Both the position numbers and the translations under genes were made by a program. A DNA stretch of 64,000 bases from Alphaproteobacteria bacterium (GTDB taxonomy: Bacteria > Pseudomonadota > Alphaproteobacteria > SHVP01). Under the pieces are notes generated by a model. That model ran no database searches and was not told where the DNA came from. It worked only from the letters and a program-made list of their open reading frames with translations. The DNA lies in NCBI GenBank assembly GCA_040216735.1, contig JAVJOO010000002.1:771118-835117 (forward strand), written 5' to 3'. This document shows, one piece after another, positions 27,666-34,895 of the stretch (the stretch's first letter is position 1; the number at the start of each line of letters is the position of its first letter).

Positions 27666-28792
27666 AAACCCTCTTCCTGACCGCCATCGCGGCCGGATTA
27701 ACGCTCGCCGTCGCGACGCCTAGCATCGGTCAGCAATACGGTGAATTCGTCTCCCAGAGCGGACCGGCGGAACGCAACGTCTACCTCGCCGGTCGCAGCG
27801 TATCGGTCGATACAGATGCAGCCGGGGACATTGTCGTCGCCGGCGGCGATGTAACGGTACGCGGGCAGGTCGCCGGCGACGTGATTGCCGCTGGCCGCGA
27901 CGTGTTGGTCGATGCGGCGGTTGCCAGCGACGTTCGCGCCGCGGCGCGCGACGTGGTGGTGCGCGGGAGTGTGGCAGGCGACATCAATGCCGCCGGTGCG
28001 ACGGTGCGGCTCGAACGCGGTCTCATTGTCGGCGATCGCATTATGGTCGCGGGCGGCGAAGTGGAGATCGACGCCGAGATCGGTGGCGATGCGCACATCG
28101 GCGGCGCCGACATCGCACTGGGCGGCACCTTTCTCGGTAACGTTGATGTCGCAGGGCAGCACATCATCGTAGGACCGGGCGCGCGCATCGTCGGCGATTT
28201 CACCTATCGCAGCGTCAACGAGGCCGAGATCGATCCCGCGGCGCAGATCGGCGGCGATATCACCTTCATCCGCTCCGAAGCCACCGAAGAAATGTTCGGC
28301 GGCGCCTTCGCCGGCGTCGGTGCAGGCAGTCTGCTGTTTCTCATCGGCCTCGTTGTCTTGGGCGCGCTCCATCTGATGATGTTCCCCGATGCTGCGCGCC
28401 TCGTGACGCGCGACATGCGCGCCCGCCCGCTGCGCGCTTTGGCCACGGGCGCGGGGGTCTTCATCGGCATGCCGCTGTTGGCTGTGATCCTTGCCATTAC
28501 CGTGATCGGATTCCCGGTGACGATCTTCTTGGTTGCAGTGTTCCTCGCAGGGCTATTCGCGGCCTACCTTTCGGCGGCGCTCCTGATGGGCCAAGTGCTT
28601 GCCCGTCTCGTGCGCCGCGACGCCGAGAGCCGGTTCTGGCCCCGCGTCGCCGCCTTGGCGGTCGGCCTCCTGGTGCTTTCGATTCTTGGCCTAGTCCCGT
28701 TCCTCGGACCTTTGATCGTCATCGCCGCGTTGATGCTCGGCCTTGGCAGCATGGCGTTGCAAGTTGCGGGTGCCCGGCGCGCAGCGATCTAG
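27662..28792 (+). CDS. Bactofilin-like (polymer-forming) membrane protein
   Basis: A 376-residue protein with a signal peptide (MKTLFLTAIAAGLTLAVATPSIGQ), then about 150 residues of short beta-helix-like repeats rich in Gly, Asp and Val (DIVVAGGDVTVRGQVAGDVI, DVVVRGSVAGDINAAGATV, GEVEIDAEIGGDAHIGGADI), the pattern of the polymer-forming cytoskeletal (bactofilin, DUF583-like) fold. After residue 215 come four or five hydrophobic segments (SLLFLIGLVVLGALHLMMF, LAVILAITVIGFPVTIFLVAVFLAGLF, ALAVGLLVLSILGLVPFLGPLIVIAALML). Its ATG overlaps the cyclase stop (ATGA), so the two are made together. Signal peptide plus C-terminal membrane block puts the repeat domain outside the membrane, unlike true bactofilins. 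Confidence 0.75.
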   Translation: MKTLFLTAIAAGLTLAVATPSIGQQYGEFVSQSGPAERNVYLAGRSVSVDTDAAGDIVVAGGDVTVRGQVAGDVIAAGRDVLVDAAVASDVRAAARDVVVRGSVAGDINAAGATVRLERGLIVGDRIMVAGGEVEIDAEIGGDAHIGGADIALGGTFLGNVDVAGQHIIVGPGARIVGDFTYRSVNEAEIDPAAQIGGDITFIRSEATEEMFGGAFAGVGAGSLLFLIGLVVLGALHLMMFPDAARLVTRDMRARPLRALATGAGVFIGMPLLAVILAITVIGFPVTIFLVAVFLAGLFAAYLSAALLMGQVLARLVRRDAESRFWPRVAALAVGLLVLSILGLVPFLGPLIVIAALMLGLGSMALQVAGARRAAI

Positions 28793-28894
28793 CGCGCCGC
28801 CGGGGAGACGACACATTTGCCAAGAACCGCTGAAACGGCCGTCCCACCTTGGAAGGATTGCAGACTGCGGGCGCGAGGGATAGCTTTCCCGGCC

Positions 28895-29599
28895 ATGTCA
28901 GGTCGCATCCTCTGCATCGTCCACCAAAAACATTCGCGCACCCGGCGCGTGGGGCGCTTCCTTAAGCGTAAGGGCTATACGCTCGACGTGCGGCGGCCTT
29001 GCCTCGGACATGAACTGCCGCAGACCCTCGACGACCACGCCGGCGTCGTTGTGTTCGGCGGTCCGCAAAGCGCCTATGAATACGAGAAGTTCGACTTTCT
29101 CCGTCGCGAGTTGGATTGGATGCCGAAGGTCTTGGATTCAGGCGTGCCGTTCCTGGGCATTTGTCTTGGCTGTCAGATGCTGGCCCAGGTCCTTGGCGGT
29201 CGCGTCCACCCCCATGCAGAAGGGCTGTTCGAGGTCGGCTACTTCCCGGTCTACCCGACGGATGCGGGTGCCGAGATCTTTGGAGATACCGACGTCATCC
29301 ACGCTTATCAATGGCACAAGGACGGTTACGAGGTGCCGGACAGCGCGACCGTATTGGCGCGCGGCGATCGCTTCGCCAACCAGGCATTCCGGTACGGCCA
29401 ATCAGCCTACGGCGTTCAATTTCATCCTGAACTGACCCCGAATACGATGGAACGTTGGTCGGGTTTCGCCCACAAGCGCGCGGTCCCCGGCGCCCAGGCG
29501 CTCGACGAAATGAAGTCGGTGCGCGATGCGCATGATCACAATGTGCGTCGCTGGCTCGACGGCTTTCTCGATCACTGGCTTGGGTCGGACCCGCGTTAA
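28895..29599 (+). CDS. Class I glutamine amidotransferase (GMP synthase-like)
   Basis: A 234-residue soluble protein with the class I triad: nucleophile Cys in GICLGCQMLAQ, His in YGVQFHPEL and a following Glu. VVFGGPQSAYEYEK precedes the elbow, as in free-standing GMP-synthase-like amidotransferases and gamma-glutamyl-gamma-aminobutyrate hydrolase relatives. No synthetase domain is fused and no purine gene is adjacent, so the acceptor is unknown. I chose ATG 28895 (MSGRILC) rather than the TTG at 28817, whose extra residues match nothing. Its TAA shares TTAA (29596-29599) with the stop codon of the convergent gene. Confidence 0.85.
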   Translation: MSGRILCIVHQKHSRTRRVGRFLKRKGYTLDVRRPCLGHELPQTLDDHAGVVVFGGPQSAYEYEKFDFLRRELDWMPKVLDSGVPFLGICLGCQMLAQVLGGRVHPHAEGLFEVGYFPVYPTDAGAEIFGDTDVIHAYQWHKDGYEVPDSATVLARGDRFANQAFRYGQSAYGVQFHPELTPNTMERWSGFAHKRAVPGAQALDEMKSVRDAHDHNVRRWLDGFLDHWLGSDPR

Positions 29600-30012
29600 C
29601 GCGAATAGGCGATGTTCTGAATCAGCGGCCTGACAACGTCGTTGCCGACCACGATATTGCTGGCGCGGCGCATGTCGCCGATCATCACCTCAAGGTCCAA
29701 GCGCTCGGTCAGACTAGATAAACGTCCGATGTGCCGTTGGTAGACGTTCAACCAAGCGGACTGCAACCGAGGCACCTTGCGTTGTACCTCGGCCGCTTCC
29801 TCCGGCTTCAACACTTCGATGATGATGTCGACCGTGACCCGGCCGCTCACCCGGTTGTTGCTGATGATTGCGGCGCTCAGCGACGCAAGGGGGATGAAGC
29901 GCACAACGGGTGGCGCTTCGTCGGCGGACTTCGGCGAGGACGCCAGCGCCGTTCCGGTCCACAGCAGCCCGATCACGCCGAGCGCTGCCACGATAGCCCT
30001 CACGGCGGTCAT
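29596..30012 (-). CDS. Small secreted FliL-like protein of unknown function
   Basis: A 138-residue exported protein: signal peptide MTAVRAIVAALGVIGLLWTG then TALAS, followed by about 110 residues with the order PPVVRFIPLASLSAAII, GRVTVDIIIEVLKPEEAAEVQRKVPRLQSAWL, ERLDLEVMIGDMR, NDVVRPLIQNIAY. This order (beta strand, long helix beginning with an E/K-rich segment, C-terminal IQ-like end) resembles the periplasmic domain of FliL, but flagellar genes are absent and the match is by eye. It ends the seven-gene operon and its ATG overlaps the Rid-family stop by 4 nt. It could be an accessory unrelated to the catabolic enzymes. Confidence 0.6.
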   Translation of the reverse strand: MTAVRAIVAALGVIGLLWTGTALASSPKSADEAPPVVRFIPLASLSAAIISNNRVSGRVTVDIIIEVLKPEEAAEVQRKVPRLQSAWLNVYQRHIGRLSSLTERLDLEVMIGDMRRASNIVVGNDVVRPLIQNIAYSR

Positions 30013-30413
30013 TCGGGCGCCTCGACGGTCGGGTGGATTTCCAACATTGCGCCGGGGAGGGCGAGGGCGGCCACTTGCACCGCCGTCGACGCCGGAATCG
30101 ACGCGTTGTGTCGCGCATAAAAGGTTCGGCGCACCTCGCTCGCTGCGCTCAAAGCGGCAAGATCGGTGGTAAACAATATTTCGCTGACGACGTGCTGAAG
30201 CGTCGCGCCTTGGGTAGCCAACGCTCCTTCGAGCCGGGTGTAGATCCGTTCGACTTGTGCGGCCATATCCCCCGCACCCACCAGATCGAAATTCTCGTCC
30301 GCCGACAGCATCCCCGACATGTAGAGGATACCGCGCGATTTCACAAAACGCGGGAAGCCCAATTTTCGTTCCAGCGCTTCGTCGGCGTAGTGGCATTGTT
30401 CGAAACGGGCCAT
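30009..30413 (-). CDS. Rid (YjgF/UK114) family protein lacking the RidA arginine
   Basis: A 134-residue soluble protein with the Rid fold: GILYMSGMLSADE, DMAAQVERIYTRLEGALATQGATLQHVVSEILFTTDL, and a C-terminal strand ALPGAMLEIHPTVEAPE. RidA hydrolyses reactive enamine/imine intermediates using an Arg in the PARSCVEV motif; here the equivalent stretch reads IPASTAVQVAAL, so that Arg is Ser. It therefore belongs to one of the non-RidA (Rid4-7-like) groups with unclear chemistry, often found in catabolic operons. It lies 11 nt after the CoA transferase gene and overlaps the secreted-protein gene. Confidence 0.82.
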   Translation of the reverse strand: MARFEQCHYADEALERKLGFPRFVKSRGILYMSGMLSADENFDLVGAGDMAAQVERIYTRLEGALATQGATLQHVVSEILFTTDLAALSAASEVRRTFYARHNASIPASTAVQVAALALPGAMLEIHPTVEAPE

Positions 30414-30424
30414 CGTCGCCGCCC

Positions 30425-31639
30425 CTACTTGGCCTTGCGGCGCTGTTCCAGGACGACGCCGGCTTCGATGAATCGATCGATCTCCGCGCCGCTGAAGCCC
30501 GCCGCTTCGAGGACGTCGCGATCGTTCTGGCCGAAGGTTGGCGGGCGGCTGCGTACTGTACCTGGCGTTCGGCTGAACTTGATCGGAACACCGACGCCGC
30601 GGTAGCCGTCCTTTTCAACCACCATTTGGCGATGCTTGGTATGCGGGTGGTTCAAAATGCCAGCCATATCCAAGATCGGCCCCGCCGGCACACCCTGTTT
30701 CAACAACGACATGCAGAGCGCCTCGCCGTCTTTGTCAGCCAGAAGTGCGACCAATTTTTCACGTAAGGCAGGTTTGTGTTGGACCCGGTCTGCATTGCTG
30801 GCAAAGCGGGGATCTTCGGCCATCTCCGGTGCCCCCAGCGCGTCGCACAATCGGCGGAACTGCCCGTTGTTGCCGACCGACAGATAGATATCGACCGTGC
30901 TGCTGGGAAAGGCATCGTAGGGAGCGATGTTGGTATGGGCATTACCGACCCTTACGGGGGGCTTTCCAGACAGAAACCAGTTCGGCGCGTGGGGGTGCTG
31001 AAAGGCGATCCCGGTGTCGAACAGGCTGGCCTCGACCAACTGGCCCTTGCCCGATTTCTCGCGTTCTGCGGCGGCGGCCAAAATCGCGTTGGCGGCAAAC
31101 AGGCCGGTGCCGATATCGACCAGCGGAATGCCGATCCGCACGCCACTGCCCTCGGGCGAGCCGTTCACCGTAAACCAGCCGCACATCGCTTGGAGCACCG
31201 CGTCGTAACCGGGAAAGCCGCCGAGCGGTCCATCGCCCCCGAAACCGGTGACCCGGCAATGGATCAACCGGGGAAAGCGGTCCTTGAGTACGTCGTTGTA
31301 GCCCAGACCCCACTTCTCCAGCGAACCGGTCTTGAAGTTCTCGACCAGCGCATCGGCGTTTTCCAGCAGGCGCAGGAGGATGTCTCGTCCCTCCGGCGCA
31401 CGGATGTCCAGCGCAACGCTTTTCTTGTTACGATTGACGCCCATGAAATAGGCGGCCTCGCCGATGTCGTCGAACGGCGGCCCCCAATCGCGGGTCTCGT
31501 CGCCCTGGGGCGGTTCGATCTTGATGACCTCGGCGCCAAGGTCGCCCAACAACTGCGTGCAGTACGGTCCACCCAGGACACGCGACAGGTCGACGATTTT
31601 CCACCCCGCCAGGGGGCCGGTGTTGTGCGGTTCGCTCAT
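30425..31639 (-). CDS. CaiB/BaiF family (class III) CoA transferase
   Basis: A 404-residue cytoplasmic enzyme that moves CoA between carboxylic acids. The N-terminal PLAGWKIVDLSRVLGGPYCTQLLGDLGAEVIKIEPP and NRNKKSVALDIR are the class III signatures; the catalytic Asp is expected in LVEASLFDTGIAF. The C-terminal GVPIKFSRTPGTVRSRPPTFGQND is also typical. The donor (succinyl-CoA, formyl-CoA or other) and acceptor are not readable. It sits five nt after the GST gene in the catabolic operon and presumably activates the pathway acid. Confidence 0.9.
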   Translation of the reverse strand: MSEPHNTGPLAGWKIVDLSRVLGGPYCTQLLGDLGAEVIKIEPPQGDETRDWGPPFDDIGEAAYFMGVNRNKKSVALDIRAPEGRDILLRLLENADALVENFKTGSLEKWGLGYNDVLKDRFPRLIHCRVTGFGGDGPLGGFPGYDAVLQAMCGWFTVNGSPEGSGVRIGIPLVDIGTGLFAANAILAAAAEREKSGKGQLVEASLFDTGIAFQHPHAPNWFLSGKPPVRVGNAHTNIAPYDAFPSSTVDIYLSVGNNGQFRRLCDALGAPEMAEDPRFASNADRVQHKPALREKLVALLADKDGEALCMSLLKQGVPAGPILDMAGILNHPHTKHRQMVVEKDGYRGVGVPIKFSRTPGTVRSRPPTFGQNDRDVLEAAGFSGAEIDRFIEAGVVLEQRRKAK

Positions 31640-31644
31640 AAACG

Positions 31645-32268
31645 TTAGGCGGGAACCGCCATCCCTTTCTTGACTGCCGCGCGGGCACCGACCTTCTCGA
31701 CCCAGCGCCCGACATGGGGATAGGCGGCGATACCTTCGTCCATCCGGGCGGCCGAAGACGTTGCGCTCGGATAGGCCATCACGTCGGCAATCGTATAGTC
31801 CGCGCCGGCCAAGTAGGCATTGTCAGCCAAACGGTCGTCCATGGTTTGCAAGAAGCGCTTGGCGCGGGTCTCGTAGAGATCGACGCCGTAGGCCACCGGC
31901 GGTTGCGCCGCAATCTTGAAATAGTACTGTCCGGCGAAGGCGGGCCCGAGGTCCGCCGCCACCATCCCAGCCCACTTATGCGCTTCGACGCGGGCGACCC
32001 CGTCCTTGGGCAGCAACTTACCGGTCTTGTCGGCCAAGTAATAGCAGATCGCCAAGGTCTCGAAGACATTGATGGGCTTGCCGCCGGGGCCGTCGCGGTC
32101 GACGATCGCCGGCGCCATGCCGAGCGGGTTGATCGCCAGAAACGTGGGCGCTTGGTGCCCGGCGGCGGCGAAGTCGATCACATGGACGGTGTAGGGCAGT
32201 CCGACTTCCTCGAGCATGATCGAGGCGCGTTGCCCATTGGCGGTCGGGACGGTGTACAGGTCGATCAT
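31645..32268 (-). CDS. Glutathione S-transferase (Nu-like), second of tandem pair
   Basis: A 207-residue GST. The N-terminal thioredoxin-like domain opens MIDLYTVPTANGQRASIMLEEVGLPY; the TANGQ-hhhhLEE pattern is that of the YfcG/YghU (Nu-class) group, in which Thr/Asn rather than Tyr activates glutathione or disulfides. INPLGMAPAIVD and VFETLAICYYLADK form the glutathione site, followed by an all-helical C-terminal domain. These enzymes have disulfide reductase or peroxidase activity. It is clearly paralogous to the gene upstream, including the C-terminal VKKGMAV, and overlaps it by 4 nt. Confidence 0.9.
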   Translation of the reverse strand: MIDLYTVPTANGQRASIMLEEVGLPYTVHVIDFAAAGHQAPTFLAINPLGMAPAIVDRDGPGGKPINVFETLAICYYLADKTGKLLPKDGVARVEAHKWAGMVAADLGPAFAGQYYFKIAAQPPVAYGVDLYETRAKRFLQTMDDRLADNAYLAGADYTIADVMAYPSATSSAARMDEGIAAYPHVGRWVEKVGARAAVKKGMAVPA

Positions 32269-32906
32269 GTTTTGGGGGTTCCCTCTGCGATGACAGCCAT
32301 GCCCTTCTTGACGGCGGGCCGGGCGCCGACCCGGTCAACCCAGGCACGCACGTTGGCGTAGGGCTCTAACCCGCCCGGTAGCGCCGCCACCGACACCACG
32401 GCAACAGGGTAGAGCTGCACGTCGGCATAGGAATAGGTCTCGCCCGCGAGATAGGGGGCTTCGCCCAGACGCTGGTCGAACACCGCCATCAACCGGTGGA
32501 CCTGGCCGGTGTAGTAATCGCCGACCTCGGTATGGTCGCCCTTGGTCCGGGTTTTCAAAACGAAATGCACGTTGAACGCGGGGTTCAGATTGGCCGGCGA
32601 CACCGTCGCCCATTCCAACGCCAACGCGCGCTCGGTTGGGTCGGTCGGCCACAGCTTGCCGGATTTCTCCGCGAGGTAGGCCGAGATCGCCAGCGTCTCG
32701 AACAACGCCAGCGGCTTGCCGCCGGGTCCGTCGTGGTCGAGAATCGCCGGCATCTTGCCGATCGGATTGATCTTTTTGTAGTCGTCGGTGAGATGGGCTC
32801 CCGTCATCATGTCGAGATACTTGAAGGTGTAGGGCAAGCCCGATTCCTCAAGCATGACGGCGACCTTCTGGCCGTTCGCTGTATTGAATCCGTAGAAATC
32901 GATCAT
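32265..32906 (-). CDS. Glutathione S-transferase (Nu-like), first of tandem pair
   Basis: A 213-residue GST of the same type: MIDFYGFNTANGQKVAVMLEESGLPY, KINPIGKMPAILDHDG, LFETLAISAYLAEKSGKLWP in the N-terminal domain, and a helical C-terminal half with AGETYSYADVQLYPV. The pair shares the order of motifs and the C-terminal PAVKKGMAV, pointing to tandem duplication. Its start overlaps the cysteine hydrolase stop by 4 nt and its stop overlaps the second GST start by 4 nt, so the three are translationally coupled. The substrate is unknown. Confidence 0.9.
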   Translation of the reverse strand: MIDFYGFNTANGQKVAVMLEESGLPYTFKYLDMMTGAHLTDDYKKINPIGKMPAILDHDGPGGKPLALFETLAISAYLAEKSGKLWPTDPTERALALEWATVSPANLNPAFNVHFVLKTRTKGDHTEVGDYYTGQVHRLMAVFDQRLGEAPYLAGETYSYADVQLYPVAVVSVAALPGGLEPYANVRAWVDRVGARPAVKKGMAVIAEGTPKT

Positions 32907-33604
32907 GGCGTTCCTTCGGGCGCGCGCGGCGCGATGCTGGAAAGACGGGACATCAGGTCCTGGGTAGGCATGACGTCGGCATACTTCTCCGACATGTCGA
33001 ACAGGTTCACCGCGTGCGAAACGCGGCTGCGGTCGTACACCGCATCCTCCGGTACCGCCACACGGAAGTTATAGGCAAACGCATCCACTACCGACGAGCG
33101 CACGCACCCCGACGTCGTGCACCCCGTCACCACCAAGGTATCGGCATCGACGTCGATCAAATACGACGTCAGCGCAGTACCGAAAAACGCGCTCGGTTGT
33201 TTCTTCGGTACCAAGATGTCGCCCTCCACCGGCGCCACCTCGGCCACGAACTCGTAGCCCTTCTCCGGGATGGTCATGATGCTCGGCACCTTCGCCGCAA
33301 GCCGGCCGCCGTCATAGGCTTTCTTGGGCGCAACGTGCGGGTACAGCACGGGCCAGTTCTTCTCGCGAAACAGTGCGAGCAGCGGCTGAATGTTGCGCAC
33401 CGCGTTCCACGCAACATCGCCGCAGCTCGTCGGGAACTCCTTGATGGATTCCCAGAACGGTTTCTCCACCGTGCCGGTCGTTCGGTACTGCACGTCGATG
33501 ATCAAGAGCGCCGGTCGGGTGCCCATTCCGGTGGGCCGGCCGAAGCCGGCGGCGCGGTAAGCCTTCTGCTCGTCCGTGCTGATGATGTCGTCCCATGGTC
33601 GCAT
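32903..33604 (-). CDS. Isochorismatase-like cysteine hydrolase
   Basis: A 233-residue hydrolase of the isochorismatase/N-carbamoylsarcosine amidohydrolase superfamily. The Asp-Lys-Cys triad is visible: Asp in ALLIIDVQYR, Lys in VPKKQPSAFFGTAL and nucleophile Cys in VVTGCTTSGCVRSSVVDA, with the non-proline cis-peptide region before it. The TTSGCVR-S form is that of amidohydrolases such as RutB or N-carbamoylsarcosine amidase, not true isochorismatase. ATG 33604 has an excellent GAGGGGAGG site. It is 26 nt after the PEP mutase family gene, so an amide-containing substrate of the operon is possible. Confidence 0.88.
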   Translation of the reverse strand: MRPWDDIISTDEQKAYRAAGFGRPTGMGTRPALLIIDVQYRTTGTVEKPFWESIKEFPTSCGDVAWNAVRNIQPLLALFREKNWPVLYPHVAPKKAYDGGRLAAKVPSIMTIPEKGYEFVAEVAPVEGDILVPKKQPSAFFGTALTSYLIDVDADTLVVTGCTTSGCVRSSVVDAFAYNFRVAVPEDAVYDRSRVSHAVNLFDMSEKYADVMPTQDLMSRLSSIAPRAPEGTP

Positions 33605-33630
33605 GGGTAGCCTCCCCTCGTATCCCCGCC

Positions 33631-34503
33631 CTACTCGGTGGCGGCGTATTTCTTTTCGATGGCATCGAAGCGCGCTTTGTCGACTACCACCTGGCGTTCG
33701 GCAAAGGGTAACAGGTTGTCGTCCCACCCCGTGGTTGACCCGTTCACCTTCAGGTGGTGCAGGGTCTTGCGCAGCGCCAACATCGCCGCCTGCAGCGGGG
33801 CATTGGCGTATAACACCATGCCATACCCCATGCGCTTCAGTTCGGCCTGTTCCAAGACCGGGGTCTTGCCGCCATACACAAGATTGATCAACTGCGGCAC
33901 CGGCAGCTTGGCGATCGCTTCGATCTCCGCCAGCGATTCGGGCGCCTCGACGAACGTCACATCGGCGCCGGCTTCGATAAACCCGTGGGCCCGTTCGATT
34001 GCGGCCTCGAAGCCCAGGACCGAGCGGGCGTCGGTCCGGGCAACGATGACGAAGTCGTCGTCGCTGCGGGCATCAACTGCGGCGCGAATTTTTTGGATCG
34101 CTTCGTCGGCCGGGATCACCGCTTTACCGGAGAAGTGACCGCATTTTTTCGGAAACACTTGATCTTCTAGTTGGATGCCGTTGGCGCCGGCGCGCTCCAG
34201 CACCTTGACCGTCCGGGTCACGTTGACGGCATTGCCAAATCCGGTGTCGGCGTCCGACACGATCGGGATGTCGACTACATCGCGCATCGCGGCGACATTG
34301 TCGGCGAGTTCGCTCAGTGAGATCAGGCCAAGATCGGGAATCCCGAGATAGGCATTGGTGACGCCAGCGCCGGACACATAAACCGCCTCGAAGCCTTCGT
34401 CGGCGATCATTTTCGCGGTCAGCGCGTTAAAGGCGCCCGGCACCAGGGTCGCGGCGCGCCTGCCGAGCAGGGTCTTGAGCCGTTTGTTGAGAGTTTCGGC
34501 CAT
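33631..34503 (-). CDS. Isocitrate lyase/PEP mutase family protein
   Basis: A 290-residue (beta/alpha)8 enzyme. The catalytic loop EDQVFPKKCGHFSGK contains the KKCGH motif of C-C lyases (2-methylisocitrate lyase, oxaloacetate hydrolase) rather than the P-C bond mutases; the metal site is IPIVSDADTGFGN. The N-terminal LVPGAFNALTAKMIADEGFEAVYVSGAGV is standard. The product is presumably pyruvate, glyoxylate or succinate from a small 2-substituted dicarboxylate. ATG 34503 (MAETLNK) was chosen. It is the first gene of the minus-strand operon that runs to 29596. Confidence 0.88.
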   Translation of the reverse strand: MAETLNKRLKTLLGRRAATLVPGAFNALTAKMIADEGFEAVYVSGAGVTNAYLGIPDLGLISLSELADNVAAMRDVVDIPIVSDADTGFGNAVNVTRTVKVLERAGANGIQLEDQVFPKKCGHFSGKAVIPADEAIQKIRAAVDARSDDDFVIVARTDARSVLGFEAAIERAHGFIEAGADVTFVEAPESLAEIEAIAKLPVPQLINLVYGGKTPVLEQAELKRMGYGMVLYANAPLQAAMLALRKTLHHLKVNGSTTGWDDNLLPFAERQVVVDKARFDAIEKKYAATE

Positions 34504-34669
34504 TTCTGTGGTGTCTCCGCGGGCGGGGGTGGGGGCCGGGACGATAGCGGGATTCGGCACGCTTGCTCAAGCGACGCGGGGCGCGTGACCACCCAGGGGA
34601 TAGAAAAGCGCTGCCGCAGTCCATAGATTGACCGTGCCGCGCCGTTTCGCCCGTTTAGGAAGGAGAGTC

Positions 34670-34894
34670 ATGGCCGACAATCCCTTTGCGCCGCCGACCT
34701 GGCGCGACCCCGCGGGAAAAGCCCTGTCGTGCCGCGAGAAGATCAAGGTTCTCAATGAGAACCTCGAGGAAATACGACAACTCGCCCAGGACGCGCTCGA
34801 AGACGCGATTCTAATGGGCGGCGATGAAGCCCAGTTCCGCCGTGTGATGACCGACCTCGTCGCGGCGCTGGAAAACCCCTACGCGGCGGACTGA
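34670..34894 (+). CDS. Conserved-looking 74-residue protein of unknown function
   Basis: A small acidic soluble protein: N-terminal NPFAPPTWRDPAGKALSCREK, then two amphipathic helices (KIKVLNENLEEIRQLAQDALEDAIL and EAQFRRVMTDLVAALENPY). ATG 34670 has a perfect AGGAAGGAG site. Only one base separates its stop from the GTG start of the hydratase gene. I recall similar short proteins in other Alphaproteobacteria but know no function. The helical pair suggests a dimer or an adaptor. Confidence 0.7.
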   Translation: MADNPFAPPTWRDPAGKALSCREKIKVLNENLEEIRQLAQDALEDAILMGGDEAQFRRVMTDLVAALENPYAAD

Positions 34895-34895
34895 G

